Source of the DNA: Aquipseudomonas alcaligenes NBRC 14159
GTDB taxonomy: Bacteria > Pseudomonadota > Gammaproteobacteria > Pseudomonadales > Pseudomonadaceae
DNA length: 64,000 nt
Direction: 5' to 3'
Assembly (NCBI RefSeq): GCF_000467105.1
Contig: NZ_BATI01000006.1
Span: 62,001-126,000, forward strand
Position numbers and translations under genes: made by a program. How positions within the stretch are numbered: position 1 is the stretch's first letter; every line of letters starts with the position of its first letter. Below the pieces are notes generated by a model that had not been told where the DNA came from, ran no database searches, and saw only the letters and a program-made list of their open reading frames with translations. Shown in pieces: positions 1 to 9,951 of this stretch.

Positions 1-1
1 G

Positions 2-34
2 TCCTGGATGAACTACATCTTCCCCTTCCACTGA
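2..34 (+). CDS. 3' end of an unidentified upstream gene (partial)
   Basis: An open frame enters from the left edge and closes at a TGA at 32-34, leaving ten visible residues ending in an aromatic-rich tail (YIFPFH). It sits 14 bases before the ppk2 start, so it is probably the last codons of a co-oriented upstream gene. Ten residues are too few to name a family, and the frame could be fortuitous. Confidence 0.3.
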   Translation, partial: SWMNYIFPFH

Positions 35-48
35 TCGAGGCAGGCGAC

Positions 49-858
49 ATGGCCAAGAGCAAAGCCAAGGAACAGAGCGCAGAGCGCCTGGCACGCAAGG
101 ACTACGAGCAGGAACTCAAACGCCTGCACGTCGAGCTGGTAAAGCTGCAGCAGTGGGTGGTGGCCAAGGGCCTGAAGGTCTGCGTGGTGTTCGAGGGTCG
201 CGATGGCGCCGGCAAGGGCGGCACCATCAAGGCCCTTACCGAACGGGTCAGCCCACGGGTGTTCCGCGTGGTGGCGCTGCCGGCGCCGACCGAGCGGGAA
301 AAGAGCCAGATGTACGCCCAGCGTTACCTGCAGCACATGCCGGCGGCTGGCGAAGTAGTGATCTTCGATCGCAGCTGGTACAACCGCGCCGGCGTCGAGC
401 GGGTGATGGGCTTCTGCAGCGACGAGCAGGCCCACAAGTTCCTCAGCGTGGTGCCGTTGTTCGAAAAGATGATCGTTGAGTCCGGCATCATCCTCATCAA
501 ATACTGGCTGGAAGTCAGCGCCGAGGAGCAGCAGCGGCGCCTGGAAGAGCGCATCCGCGACGGCCGCAAGATCTGGAAGCTGTCGCCGATGGACCTCAAG
601 TCCTTCAGCCGCTGGGACGACTACACCCGCGCCCGCGACGAGATGTTCGCCGCCTCCGACTCCTCCTGGGCGCCCTGGTACATGGCCCGTTCCGAGGACA
701 AACGGCGGGTACGGCTGAACATCATCAGCCACCTGCTGGAGCAGGTCCCCTACGAGGACATCACCCAGGAACAGAAGATCGAACTGCCCAAGCGCGGCAA
801 GATCGGCCGCTACAAGAGCCCGCCCTACCCCTTCCGCATGGTGGACGAGCGTTTCTGA
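49..858 (+). CDS. ppk2: Polyphosphate kinase 2 (PPK2 family)
   Basis: This 269-aa cytoplasmic kinase uses inorganic polyphosphate to phosphorylate nucleoside phosphates (the short one-domain PPK2 type, usually NDP to NTP). The P-loop GRDGAGKGG lies near residues 50-58. A Walker B/lid region with FDRSWYNRAGVE follows near 105-116, then the conserved KYWLEVS and KIWKLSPMDLKS segments, covering the full family length. The start follows a GAGGCAGG stretch. Twenty bases downstream is a CHAD-domain gene, a domain known to bind polyphosphate, so the pair probably forms a polyphosphate operon. The PPK2 family is certain. Whether it is the GTP- or ATP-forming subclass cannot be settled by eye. Confidence 0.95.
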   Translation: MAKSKAKEQSAERLARKDYEQELKRLHVELVKLQQWVVAKGLKVCVVFEGRDGAGKGGTIKALTERVSPRVFRVVALPAPTEREKSQMYAQRYLQHMPAAGEVVIFDRSWYNRAGVERVMGFCSDEQAHKFLSVVPLFEKMIVESGIILIKYWLEVSAEEQQRRLEERIRDGRKIWKLSPMDLKSFSRWDDYTRARDEMFAASDSSWAPWYMARSEDKRRVRLNIISHLLEQVPYEDITQEQKIELPKRGKIGRYKSPPYPFRMVDERF

Positions 859-877
859 ACCGAGCGCAGGAGGCGCG

Positions 878-1672
878 ATGAAACTGGTCGACTCGCTGAT
901 TGCCTCGCTGTTCGAGCTGCAGATCAACCTGCTGCATGCGCGACTGCGGCTGGAAGCCAACACCGACGACGAGGCCCTGCACGACCTGCGCATCGCCCTG
1001 CAACGCCTGCGCAGCCTGCTGGCGCCTTTGCGGCGAGTCGCCGACCTGCCACCGCTGTATACCGCAGCCGCCGCACTTGGCGCCCTGACCGCGCCCGTGC
1101 GCGACCTGGAGGTGCTGGCGACGGAACTCGACAACAACGGTTACACCGAGCTTGCCAGCAGACGCCGCGCCCAGCTGGCCGAGCGCTATGCGGCGATTCT
1201 TGACAGCCGTGAACTGGAGCGCCTGCAGGCCTTCCTCGACATCTGGCCTGGCGAACTGCGCGATGCGCAGCGTGCAGGCGAGTTGCACCGCCTCGACAGC
1301 CTGATCGAACGTCGCCTGCACAAGCAGCTGACGCGGCTGCTGCAAGCACTCGCCACGCCCGGCTACGACCGCCACCGCCTGCGCCTGCTGGTCAAGCGCG
1401 TGCGCTATGCCGGCGAAGCCTATCCGCAGCTGATCGGCCTGCCCAGACGCAGCCTCGGCGCACTCAAGACCACCCAGTCGGCGCTGGGCGACTGGCACGA
1501 CCACTTCCAGTGGTGCCTGCGCGTCGACCAGGAGAGCGATCTGCAGCCACTGCGCACGCTGTGGCAAACGCGGATGGACGACGCCCTGGTGCAGGCGGAA
1601 AAACAGCTGCAACGCCTCGCCAGGCATCTGCACAAACAGATCAGGCGGGATAAACATCCGGACGCGCACTAG
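878..1672 (+). CDS. CHAD domain-containing protein
   Basis: This 264-aa protein is all-alpha and rich in Arg, His and Leu. It has the CHAD hallmarks: an early DEALHDLRIALQRLRSLL helix (residues ~30-47) with regularly spaced basic residues, and a second repeat with LRLLVKRVRYAGE around 170. CHAD proteins bind polyphosphate and localise to polyphosphate granules (family knowledge). There is no N-terminal CYTH domain, so this is a stand-alone CHAD. It lies 20 bases behind ppk2 and preceded by an AGGAGG ribosome site, so it is very likely cotranscribed and may tether or modulate the kinase on its substrate (inference). Confidence 0.9.
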   Translation: MKLVDSLIASLFELQINLLHARLRLEANTDDEALHDLRIALQRLRSLLAPLRRVADLPPLYTAAAALGALTAPVRDLEVLATELDNNGYTELASRRRAQLAERYAAILDSRELERLQAFLDIWPGELRDAQRAGELHRLDSLIERRLHKQLTRLLQALATPGYDRHRLRLLVKRVRYAGEAYPQLIGLPRRSLGALKTTQSALGDWHDHFQWCLRVDQESDLQPLRTLWQTRMDDALVQAEKQLQRLARHLHKQIRRDKHPDAH

Positions 1673-1734
1673 CTGGCCTATGCTTGGCGAAGCGCGGCAA
1701 CTGCCGCGCTTTCCACTTCGCCAGGAGGAGCACC

Positions 1735-3081
1735 ATGCGTGTCCGTCCAAACCTCCCACTGTGGCCCCTGCTGATCGCCCTGCTGGCTACCTTCAGCTCT
1801 TCCGTCTGGGCTACAGAGCGCGACGTCCAAGGTGGATCGGAACAGGTGTTCCGCGCTGAAGAACTGGACCAGATGCTTGCGCCCCTGGCGCTCTACCCCG
1901 ACACTCTGCTGGCTCAAGTGCTGATGGCTTCCACCTACCCGGGTGACGTGGCCGACGCGGCATCGTGGTCCATGGAACACCCGGACGCCAGCGGCGACGA
2001 TGCGGTGCGTCAGGTCTCAGAGCAACCTTGGGACCCCAGCGTGCAGTCGCTGGTAGCGTTCCCTGCCGTGTTGGCCACTCTGGGCCAGGACCCTGCCTGG
2101 GTTCAGCGCGTAGGCGACGCCTTCCTGGCCCAGCCGGATGCGGTAATGGACTCGGTGCAGCGCCTGCGCCATCAGGCCAGGGAAGCCGGCAATCTGGAAT
2201 CCAATGACAAGCAGAAAGTCAGCGAATCACCTGCAGAGACTACTCAGGTCAGTACCTCCAGCGGCCAGCAGACCATCATCATCGAGCCTGCCGACCCTCA
2301 GGTGGTCTACGTCCCCAGCTACAACCCGACAGTGGTCTACGGCACCTGGCCGTATCCAAGCTACCCGCCGGTTTATTACCCCCCACCTCCCGGCTACTAC
2401 TTCGGTGGGGCGCTGATGGCCGGCCTGGGCTTCGCCGCCGGCGTGGCAATCATCGATTCATTGTGGGGAGACTGCGACTGGGGCCACGGCGACATCGACA
2501 TCGACGTGGACCGCTACAACAACATCAACAGCAACCGACAACTCAACGTCAACCAGAACAACTGGCAGCATAACGCCAGCAACCGCGACGGCGTACCCTA
2601 TCGTGACCGAGCAAGCCGCGAACAGTATGGCCAGCGCCTGGCCAATGGCGAACAGCGCGAGGCGCTGCGTGGCCGCGACACGGCGCGGGTCGCCGATCGT
2701 GAACGCGCGCGCGAGAGCCTGGCGCAACGTGGCTTCGAGAGCCCGGCCAGCAGCAACCGCCAGGCCCGCGAGCGAGCCCAAAGCGCAGACAGTGCAATGC
2801 GTGCCCCGTCCCAGGCACGCCAGCAGGCTCAGCCGCGCGATCGGGCTCGCAGCAACCCGCAGGCGCGCCAACAGGCACGCCAGCAGTACTCCTCACGTTC
2901 CCAGGCTACGCGCGACAACGCCTTCGCCGGCGCCCGGGCGCCCAGCCAGGAACGCGCCTACCAGCAACGTGGCCAGGTCAGTCGCGCTTCCGCCAGTCGC
3001 CCACAGTCAGCACGCGCCAGCGGCCGGTCCGTGAACCGCCCGGCCATGTCCTCTTCCCGTGGTGGCGCCCGCCGGCGCTGA
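1735..3081 (+). CDS. DUF3300 domain protein, exported
   Basis: 448-aa predicted envelope protein. The ATG at 1735 is chosen over an in-frame one 51 bases upstream because it follows AGGAGGAG and begins a signal peptide (LLIALLATFSSSVWA). Residues ~35-190 form the DUF3300 domain (DQMLAPLALYPDTLLAQVLMA, then QVVYVPSYNPTVVYG). A Tyr/Pro-rich stretch and a Gly-rich hydrophobic segment follow. The last ~190 residues are low complexity, rich in Arg, Gln, Ala, Ser and Asn, probably disordered. Function is unknown. The next gene is a DUF2950 protein 14 bases downstream; these two families are commonly neighbours in proteobacteria, so they probably act together in the periplasm. Confidence 0.88.
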   Translation: MRVRPNLPLWPLLIALLATFSSSVWATERDVQGGSEQVFRAEELDQMLAPLALYPDTLLAQVLMASTYPGDVADAASWSMEHPDASGDDAVRQVSEQPWDPSVQSLVAFPAVLATLGQDPAWVQRVGDAFLAQPDAVMDSVQRLRHQAREAGNLESNDKQKVSESPAETTQVSTSSGQQTIIIEPADPQVVYVPSYNPTVVYGTWPYPSYPPVYYPPPPGYYFGGALMAGLGFAAGVAIIDSLWGDCDWGHGDIDIDVDRYNNINSNRQLNVNQNNWQHNASNRDGVPYRDRASREQYGQRLANGEQREALRGRDTARVADRERARESLAQRGFESPASSNRQARERAQSADSAMRAPSQARQQAQPRDRARSNPQARQQARQQYSSRSQATRDNAFAGARAPSQERAYQQRGQVSRASASRPQSARASGRSVNRPAMSSSRGGARRR

Positions 3082-3095
3082 CAAGGAGCCCTGCC

Positions 3096-3977
3096 ATGAA
3101 TGCTGCCCTTCGCACCATGCTGGTCGCCCTGCTGGCCCTATCTACCCAGAACGTGCAGGCGCAGCAGGCCTTCCCCACTCCGGATGAGGCTGCCAAGGCC
3201 TTCGTTGCGGCCCTCGGCACCGAGCGGGCCGATGCCGAGCGATTGGCTGCATTACTGGGCCAGGACTGGCGTAGCTACATCCCGCAGCAGGGCGGGGAAC
3301 GCGAGGATGTCGAGGCCTTCCTCGCCCTGTACCGGGAGAGACATGAGATCCGCCCCGAAGCACGGCACCGCTCGCGCCTGGTGGTGGGTAACATTGGTTG
3401 GGAGCTGCCGCTGCCCCTGGTGCGGGGCAGGCATGGCTGGTTCTTCGATACCCGAGCCGGTGGCGAGACCATCCGGCTACGCCGCATCGGCCGCAACGAA
3501 CTGGCCACCCTGCAGGCCGTGCGCGCCTACCACGACGCCCAGATGGATTACGCCGAAGTCGATCGTGATGGCGATGGCGTGCTGGAGTACGCGCGGAAAT
3601 TCACCAGCAGCGACGGCCAGCATGACGGCCTCTACTGGGCGGAAGAGGCAGGCGAAGACGAGAGCCCGCTGGGTCCGCTGTTCGGCGATGAGCTGCCGGA
3701 TGGTGACTGGCACGGTTACCGTTACCGCATCCTCGATGCCCAAGGCCCCTCGGCACCCGGCGGCGCTTACAGCTATGTGCTTGGCGAGAACATGAGCCGG
3801 GGTTTCGCCCTGATCGCCTGGCCAGTCGACTACGGCGACACTGGCGTGATGAGTTTCATGATCAGTCACGAGGGCGCGGTGTTCGAGAAGGACCTCGGTC
3901 CGGAAGGCGAACGCCAGGCGCTGACCATGACCCGCTTCGATCCGGACAGCAGCTGGCAGGAAGCGACCGAGGAGTAG
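3096..3977 (+). CDS. DUF2950 domain protein, exported
   Basis: 293-aa predicted periplasmic protein. It has a short signal peptide (LVALLALSTQNVQA), then the DUF2950 pattern: FPTPDEAAKAFVAAL near residue 28, WFFDTRAGGETIRLRRIGRNE near 115, and GLYWAEEAGEDESPLGPLF near 180. A C-terminal AYSYVLGENMSRGFALIAWP segment follows. An AAGGAGCC ribosome site precedes the ATG. It is coupled to the DUF3300 gene 14 bases upstream and likely closes that operon, as a GC-rich hairpin with a short T run follows at 3983-4005. The biochemical role is unknown; the recurring DUF3300-DUF2950 pairing is the only functional hint. Confidence 0.88.
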   Translation: MNAALRTMLVALLALSTQNVQAQQAFPTPDEAAKAFVAALGTERADAERLAALLGQDWRSYIPQQGGEREDVEAFLALYRERHEIRPEARHRSRLVVGNIGWELPLPLVRGRHGWFFDTRAGGETIRLRRIGRNELATLQAVRAYHDAQMDYAEVDRDGDGVLEYARKFTSSDGQHDGLYWAEEAGEDESPLGPLFGDELPDGDWHGYRYRILDAQGPSAPGGAYSYVLGENMSRGFALIAWPVDYGDTGVMSFMISHEGAVFEKDLGPEGERQALTMTRFDPDSSWQEATEE

Positions 3978-3982
3978 GCTTC

Positions 3983-4005
3983 GCCGCCCGAGCAAGGCGG
4001 CTTTC
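3983..4005 (+). terminator. Candidate terminator after DUF2950 gene
   Basis: GCCGCC (3983-3988) pairs with GGCGGC (3996-4001) across a 7-base loop, followed by TTTCC. The stem is short, so this is a weak call. Confidence 0.4.
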
Positions 4006-4180
4006 CTGCCTTTATGGGCGATGAATCGGCCGGATCACACGCCTGGTCGCCAAATCATCGCCGCCACTCTTTGGGCTGGGTATTCTGCGCATCAGGCCAA
4101 ATGCCATCACGCATTGAGCTCAAGGCGCAGCGCACTGTCGCCGATATCCTCGGCAACCCATAAGAACGGAGCCCACTCCC

Positions 4181-5623
4181 ATGCAACAAGGGCAGTTAGC
4201 CACCCTCATGCCGCAGAGCGAGCAGAGCCATAGCGATCAGTCGCTCGGCCGCATGCTTTCCTTCTTCTGTCTGTGCGGCACGGTCATCGGCCTGTACAGC
4301 GGTATCAAATGGGGCCGCCTGGGCAACGATGCGCTGATGCAGGGCTCGTTCCTGCTGATCATCGGCATGCCGTTGGTCATGCTGACCGTGCGCCAGGCCT
4401 GGCTGCCGGCGCGTGGCGTGGCCAACCTGGCCATGGCACTGATCAGCAGCTACGCCATGATCCTGATCTACCAGCTGGGTGGCGTGCATTCGGCCCACAT
4501 CTTCTGGCCCCTGGTGGTGATCGGTTTCGGCTACCTGCTGCTGGGCGGCCGCAGCGCCGCGTTCTGGGCCGTGATCCAGCTGCTCTTCGTGTTCTGGCTG
4601 ATCCGCCTGGACCGGGCTGGCGCCAGCTTGCCGCAGTTCGAGCTGAGCCCGCGCGACGCCATGCTCAACGAATATTCCGGATACCTGCTGCCGGTGCTGA
4701 CCATGTGGCTGGCCCAGTGGTACAGCGCACGGGTGCGCCAGCAGGCACTGAGCGATGCCCGGCAACATCTGGACGAGGCCGAGCGTGTCGGCAAGGCGGC
4801 CACCGCCGGCAGCCAGCAGCTGGCCGTGCTGCTCGACGAGGTGCGCCACAGTGCCAGCGACCTGCGCCAGCTGTCGCAACAGCTGTACCGCACGCTGGAC
4901 AGCATGCGCCAGCGCTGCCAGAGCATCGACGGCGATGTCCAGCAGCAGGCCGACGCCATGCATCAGCTCGACCTGGCCGTGCACGAGGTGCTCGACAACC
5001 TCTCGCAGAGCACCGCACACATGCGCCAGCTCAGCCAGGACACCCAGCACAGCAGCGGTCAGGTCACCGCCTGCGCTTCGCGCATGCAGCAGGCCCAGGA
5101 CAGCATGCAGGCGATCCAGGCGAGCAACCAGCGTATTGCCGAATCCATGCAGATGATCAGCGCCATCGCCCAGCAGACCAACCTGCTGGCGCTCAACGCG
5201 GCCATCGAGGCGGCACGGGCCGGCGAACATGGGCGCGGCTTCGCCGTGGTCGCCGACGAGGTGCGCAGCCTGTCGCAGCGCAGCAACCAGACCGCCGACA
5301 CGGTACAGAGCGTGCTGGTGCAGTCCGCGCAGATCGTCGGCACCGGTGTCGAGCAAGTGAGCGATGTCGGCACGGCGCTGGCGGAAAATGCCACCCTGAC
5401 CGCCAACCTCTCCGGCGCCATCCTCGACCATAGCCAGTCGCTGGACCAGGCCCAGCACCAGCTGACCCGCGTGCGCGACCACAGCACCGCGCAGCGCGAG
5501 GCCAGCCAACGCCAGCGCGAAGCCAGCGCCGAGCTGCTCAACGCCCAGGAGTCGCTGGTCGCCCTGGGCGAACGCCTGGAGCAGCTGTCGCAGCAACTGC
5601 ACCAACGGGTCGAGCAGCGCTGA
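4181..5623 (+). CDS. Methyl-accepting chemotaxis protein with multi-pass membrane sensor
   Basis: 480-aa chemoreceptor. Residues ~18-185 hold about six hydrophobic segments with almost no periplasmic loop, so sensing is likely within the membrane rather than by a classical periplasmic ligand domain. Residues ~200-475 form the cytoplasmic signalling coiled coil with the invariant hairpin tip ([19 protein letters not shown], then [16 protein letters not shown]). No clear HAMP domain is visible between membrane and signalling parts. It should couple to CheA/CheW. The start is the ATG at 4181 after AACGGAGC. Its TGA overlaps the presumed start of the next gene (CTGA), suggesting translational coupling. 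The ligand is not deducible. Confidence 0.9.
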   Translation: MQQGQLATLMPQSEQSHSDQSLGRMLSFFCLCGTVIGLYSGIKWGRLGNDALMQGSFLLIIGMPLVMLTVRQAWLPARGVANLAMALISSYAMILIYQLGGVHSAHIFWPLVVIGFGYLLLGGRSAAFWAVIQLLFVFWLIRLDRAGASLPQFELSPRDAMLNEYSGYLLPVLTMWLAQWYSARVRQQALSDARQHLDEAERVGKAATAGSQQLAVLLDEVRHSASDLRQLSQQLYRTLDSMRQRCQSIDGDVQQQADAMHQLDLAVHEVLDNLSQSTAHMRQLSQDTQHSSGQVTACASRMQQAQDSMQAIQASNQRIAESMQMISAIAQQTNLLALNAAIEAARAGEHGRGFAVVADEVRSLSQRSNQTADTVQSVLVQSAQIVGTGVEQVSDVGTALAENATLTANLSGAILDHSQSLDQAQHQLTRVRDHSTAQREASQRQREASAELLNAQESLVALGERLEQLSQQLHQRVEQR

Positions 5624-6231
5624 AGCTCAGGCGCCTGCTGCCGGCACTGATCGCGCTGCTGCTCGCCGGCGCGACCGCCACAGCGCTGCAGATCGCCGCT
5701 TATGCGCCGGCGCCTTCGCCGGCACATGTCGACGCGGCCATCGTACTGGGCGCCGCCGTCTGGCAGGAGCAGCCCTCGCCGGTATTCGCGGAGCGCCTGA
5801 ATCACGCCATCCGGCTGCTGCAGCAACAGCGCGTGGACTACCTGATCCTGACCGGCGGCCGTGGCGAAGGCGACACCCAGGCAGAAGCCGAAGTCGCGCG
5901 CCAATACGCTCTGCAGGCGGGCGTACCAGGCGAGCGGATACTCACCGAGTCGGTATCGACCATCACCGCGGAGAATCTGTCCGAAGCCTGCGGACTGATG
6001 CGCCAACATGGCCTGCAAAGCGCGTTCATCGTCAGCGATCCGCTGCATATGCAGCGCGCCATGCTGCTGGCACGCGACATCGGCATCCGCGCCCATGCGG
6101 CGCCCACGCCGACCAGCCGCTATCGAAGCTGGAAGAGCAAGGGCCCCTCCCTGGCCTACGAAACCTTCTTCTATCTGTCTTACCTGGCGACTCGAAGCCT
6201 GGGCCTCAGGCCGCAGTGTGCCGCCGGCTAG
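5620..6231 (+). CDS. YdcF-like (DUF218) membrane-anchored protein, apparent CTG start
   Basis: 203-aa protein of the DUF218/YdcF/SanA family. A basic N-terminus and one hydrophobic anchor ([18 protein letters not shown]) lead into [42 protein letters not shown] and [17 protein letters not shown], the expected DUF218 order. The anchor and first motif lie upstream of the first in-frame GTG (5833), so starting there would lose the core strand. The only plausible upstream initiator is CTG at 5620, overlapping the chemoreceptor stop as CTGA. Family members sit in the inner membrane and affect envelope barrier functions; exact chemistry is unknown. Its TAG overlaps the stop of the convergent gene in CTAG. 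Confidence 0.75.
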   Translation: MKLRRLLPALIALLLAGATATALQIAAYAPAPSPAHVDAAIVLGAAVWQEQPSPVFAERLNHAIRLLQQQRVDYLILTGGRGEGDTQAEAEVARQYALQAGVPGERILTESVSTITAENLSEACGLMRQHGLQSAFIVSDPLHMQRAMLLARDIGIRAHAAPTPTSRYRSWKSKGPSLAYETFFYLSYLATRSLGLRPQCAAG

Positions 6232-7028
6232 CGATTCAGATAACGCCGCCGCAGCTCATCGCCATGCTTCTCGCGCTGCTCGCCCAACGCCCGCCAGAAG
6301 CGCTCGGCGACATCGCCGTGGGCGGCATAGAACGGGTGGGAGAACGGCAGGTGCCATTCAGTCTCGAGCAAGGGCGTGGGCAGCAGCACCAGCTGCTCCT
6401 GCAGCTGCAACTGATCGAGCAGGTCCAGGGCGATTTCGCGCTCCAGCACATAGCCGTCCAGGCGCCCTGCAGCAACCATCCCGAGCGCCTTGGGCGGCGC
6501 CATCGACTCGCTGGCAAGCACGCCGAGTGCCTGCAGGCGCTGACTGACCACGTAGCCCAGCGGCGCACCGACCCCATGTCGTACACCGGAAAAGCGCTGG
6601 CCGTCCCAGCTCAGGCGCCCACCGGCGCGCCCGATCACCACGTATTGCACTGGCCACAGGGCACGCGCCGGGTCGACAGCCGTGCCAAGCCGGGGATCGC
6701 GCCCCGGAAAACGTCCCCAGGCATCGCGGTCGGGCTGCCAGACGGCGATGAAGATGCCGTCCGTGCTGCCCTGGCGCATTTCGTGGATGCAGCGCTTCCA
6801 GGGTTGCTGATGCAGCTGCAGGCGCACCTGCGCCTGCTGCGCGGCGGCCTCCAGCAGCTCGATGATCAGCCCCGCACCGCGCTTGTCCGCCGGCGCGCTG
6901 GTGTAGGGGACAAGGGCGGCCGACTCGTAGCAGAGGCGGATCGTCGGCCACTGCGCGGCGAACGCCGGTAGCGCCAGCCACATCCCGCCCAATGCCAGAA
7001 TCAATGCGCGCAGCCCTGACATGCCCAA
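6228..7028 (-). CDS. Periplasmic solute-binding protein, family 3 type
   Basis: 266-aa exported protein. Signal peptide LALGGMWLALPAFAAQ, then IRLCYESAALVPYTS and GLIIELLEAAAQQAQV, the usual opening of SBP_bac_3-like proteins. A second lobe carries GVGAPLGYVVSQRLQALG and a C-terminal helix ending in RRRYLNR. No transporter permease or ATPase is adjacent, so it may be an orphan binding protein or a periplasmic sensor component. The ligand is unknown; the family mostly binds amino acids or similar small polar compounds. It converges on the YdcF-like gene with both stop codons sharing CTAG. Confidence 0.82.
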   Translation of the reverse strand: MGMSGLRALILALGGMWLALPAFAAQWPTIRLCYESAALVPYTSAPADKRGAGLIIELLEAAAQQAQVRLQLHQQPWKRCIHEMRQGSTDGIFIAVWQPDRDAWGRFPGRDPRLGTAVDPARALWPVQYVVIGRAGGRLSWDGQRFSGVRHGVGAPLGYVVSQRLQALGVLASESMAPPKALGMVAAGRLDGYVLEREIALDLLDQLQLQEQLVLLPTPLLETEWHLPFSHPFYAAHGDVAERFWRALGEQREKHGDELRRRYLNR

Positions 7029-7087
7029 GCCTCTGTTCGCCCTTCTGTCACAAGCATGGCGGGCCTTCGCGGTGGCGTCCAGAAAGA

Positions 7088-7113
7088 CGAAAGCCGGCTG
7101 ATGCCGGCTTTCG
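7088..7113 (-). terminator. Hairpin terminator downstream of speE
   Basis: Perfect 11-bp stem CGAAAGCCGGC (7088-7098) / GCCGGCTTTCG (7103-7113) with a TGAT loop. On the minus strand it is followed by TCTTTCT, fitting Rho-independent termination of speE. Confidence 0.7.
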
Positions 7114-7132
7114 GGTGACGCGGGGGCCGCGC

Positions 7133-7993
<861 letters not shown>

Positions 7994-8093
7994 GGGTAGT
8001 CCCCCTCGTCGCTGGTGGATTCGGACGGACCAGCCGCCCATGAAAAGGCGCGCATTGTAAGGACATCTGCCGAGCGGCTCCAGCCGCAGCGAC

Positions 8094-8285
8094 TCAGAAC
8101 CGGACGTTGCCGCGCGGCCCGGCCAGCGCCCAGATGATCAGCCCCAGCACCGGCAGGAAGACGATCAGCAGCACCCAGAGGATCTTGATCCCGGTCTCCG
8201 CACCGCTCTTGATCACGTTGATGATCGCCCAGATGTCCAGGACCAGAATGGCCAGACTAAGCAAACCGCTGAGGGTAGTACCCAT
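8094..8285 (-). CDS. PLDc_N domain small membrane protein
   Basis: 63-aa protein with two hydrophobic helices. Residues ~7-24 ([18 protein letters not shown]) and ~34-55 ([22 protein letters not shown]) form the PLDc_N/phospholipase D-nuclease N-terminal-like hairpin with the typical [23 protein letters not shown] signature. No catalytic PLD domain follows, so this is a free-standing two-helix inner-membrane protein of unknown role. It is the only gene on its strand here. Confidence 0.8.
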   Translation of the reverse strand: MGTTLSGLLSLAILVLDIWAIINVIKSGAETGIKILWVLLIVFLPVLGLIIWALAGPRGNVRF

Positions 8286-8515
8286 GACGACACTCCTGTG
8301 TGAATGGACCTCGTCACTTTAGGATACCGATCGCGCCACAGCGTTCCATGCGCCGCCGAAACAGACGTAAAAACGGCAACATGCGACATATTTCTATGTT
8401 TTCACGACAGCATGTGACTCCAAGGTCAGGTTCCGCCATCAATTGTTCACAGGCCGCGGCAATACGTGCTTTCGCTGGCCAGATCGCACACTGGGCATCC
8501 TTGGAGAACAGACCC

Positions 8516-8782
8516 ATGAACACCTCGCTCCGCGTCAACGAAGCTCTGCTCATCGCCGGCCGCGCCTTCCAGCCATTCCAGTGCGTGGCCTGGCAACCCC
8601 AGGACGGCACCGGCGTGATCACCCTGGCGGTGATCGACCGTACCAACCGCCGCCTCGGCCAGGCCCAGCTGGACAGCCGCACCTACGCCGATCCGGCGCA
8701 GCTGGCCGACGCCCTGACCCAGTCGCGCGAACAGCTCAGCCGTGACGGCTACGCCCTCGACCCGTGGAGCATGCCCGAGTAA
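8516..8782 (+). CDS. Conserved hypothetical small protein (88 aa)
   Basis: 88-aa soluble protein beginning MNTSLRVNEALLIAGRAF, preceded by TTGGAGAA at a good ribosome-site distance. A longer in-frame opening to 8300 lacks typical coding character. It contains a beta-rich VAWQPQDGTGVITLAVIDR stretch and an acidic C-terminus. I do not recognise a named domain. It is followed by a strong terminator, so it is a monocistronic gene. The 230 bases upstream (8286-8515) hold no gene that I can see and presumably its promoter. Confidence 0.65.
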   Translation: MNTSLRVNEALLIAGRAFQPFQCVAWQPQDGTGVITLAVIDRTNRRLGQAQLDSRTYADPAQLADALTQSREQLSRDGYALDPWSMPE

Positions 8783-8815
8783 CACACACGCAAGTCCCCG
8801 GCCTGCCGCCACCCC

Positions 8816-8857
8816 GCGAAGCCCCCTCTGCCGCCAGGCGAGGGGGCTTCGCATTTT
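8816..8857 (+). terminator. Rho-independent terminator
   Basis: GCGAAGCCCCCTC (8816-8828) pairs perfectly with GAGGGGGCTTCGC (8840-8852) over an 11-base loop, followed by ATTTTCC. It ends the 88-aa gene. Confidence 0.8.
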
Positions 8858-8950
8858 CCGGGCAGCGTCTGTCCATATCTGTGGGGTGATTGTCATTGTC
8901 GCCAACAGGCGATCCGCGCAGACTGCCTCCAGCTTCTGGAGGGAATCCCC

Positions 8951-9934
8951 ATGCGCACCATTGCCAGCCTGATCTACCCGGACGTGATGAGCCTCGACGT
9001 CACCGGCCCGCTGCAGGTATTCGCCTCGGCCAACGTCGAGCTGCGCCGCCAGGGCCAGGCCGAAGCCTACCGCCTGCGCGTGCTGGGCGAGCAGGCGGGG
9101 CCGGTTGCGACCTCGGCCGGCTTCCAGCTAGTAGCCGAGCAGGCCTGGCGCGACTGCGCAGCGGCCGAGCTGGACACCCTGCTGGTGCCCGGCGGCCTGG
9201 GCGAGACGGCGCAGTGCGCCAACCAGCCGCTGCTGGCCTGGCTGCGCGCTGCCGAGCCGCAGGTCCGTCGCCTCGGCTCGGTGTGCTCCGGGGCACTGAT
9301 CCTGGCGGCCGCCGGTCTGCTCGACGGGCGCCGCGCGACCACCCACTGGGCCGACGCGGCGGCACTGCGCCAGCATGCGGCTATCGAGGTCGATGGCGAC
9401 CGCCTGCATACCTACGACCCCAGCGGCCGCGACGGTGACGCCCATGTGTTCACCTCGGCCGGGGTGACTGCCGGTATCGACCTGGCACTGGCCCTGGTCG
9501 AAGCCGATCTCGGCCGTCCGCTGGCCCTGGCAGTGGCCCGGCGCCTGGTGATGTTCCTAAGGCGCCCCGGTGGCCAGGCGCAGTTCAGCGCCCTGCTCGC
9601 CCCTGATGCCAGCCGCACGCCGCGCCTGCTCGGCCTGCTCGAGTGGATGGCACAGAACCTCGCCGCCGACCTGTCGCTGGAAGCCCTGGCGCAGCGCGCC
9701 CACCTGTCCAGCCGCAGCCTGTCGCGGCTGTTCGTGCAGGAACTGGGCATGGGCCCGGGACGCTATGTCGAACAGCTGCGCCTGGAAGCGGCACGCGGCC
9801 TGCTGCAGGACAGCGGCGCCTCGATCGGCACCGTGGCGCGGCTGACCGGCTTCCGCCACCCGGAAAACCTGCGCCGCACCTTTCACAAACACCTGTCGGT
9901 AAGTCCCCAGGACTACGCCGAACGCTTCGCCTGA
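8951..9934 (+). CDS. GlxA family AraC-type transcriptional regulator
   Basis: 327 aa. Residues 1-190 form a DJ-1/PfpI (class I amidotransferase-like) domain with DTLLVPGGLG, the nucleophile-elbow-like GSVCSGALILAAAGLLDG, TTHWAD and TSAGVTAGIDLALALVE. Residues ~225-327 form two AraC helix-turn-helix units ending in TGFRHPENLRRTFHKHL and VSPQDYAERFA. This architecture is typical of GlxA-type regulators (CdhR, GbdR, ArgR relatives) that often sense nitrogenous small molecules. It heads an apparent operon with DUF1272, HPP and MFS genes, which it may control. The effector is unknown. Confidence 0.92.
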   Translation: MRTIASLIYPDVMSLDVTGPLQVFASANVELRRQGQAEAYRLRVLGEQAGPVATSAGFQLVAEQAWRDCAAAELDTLLVPGGLGETAQCANQPLLAWLRAAEPQVRRLGSVCSGALILAAAGLLDGRRATTHWADAAALRQHAAIEVDGDRLHTYDPSGRDGDAHVFTSAGVTAGIDLALALVEADLGRPLALAVARRLVMFLRRPGGQAQFSALLAPDASRTPRLLGLLEWMAQNLAADLSLEALAQRAHLSSRSLSRLFVQELGMGPGRYVEQLRLEAARGLLQDSGASIGTVARLTGFRHPENLRRTFHKHLSVSPQDYAERFA

Positions 9935-9951
9935 CACCCCAGGAGCCCCCC

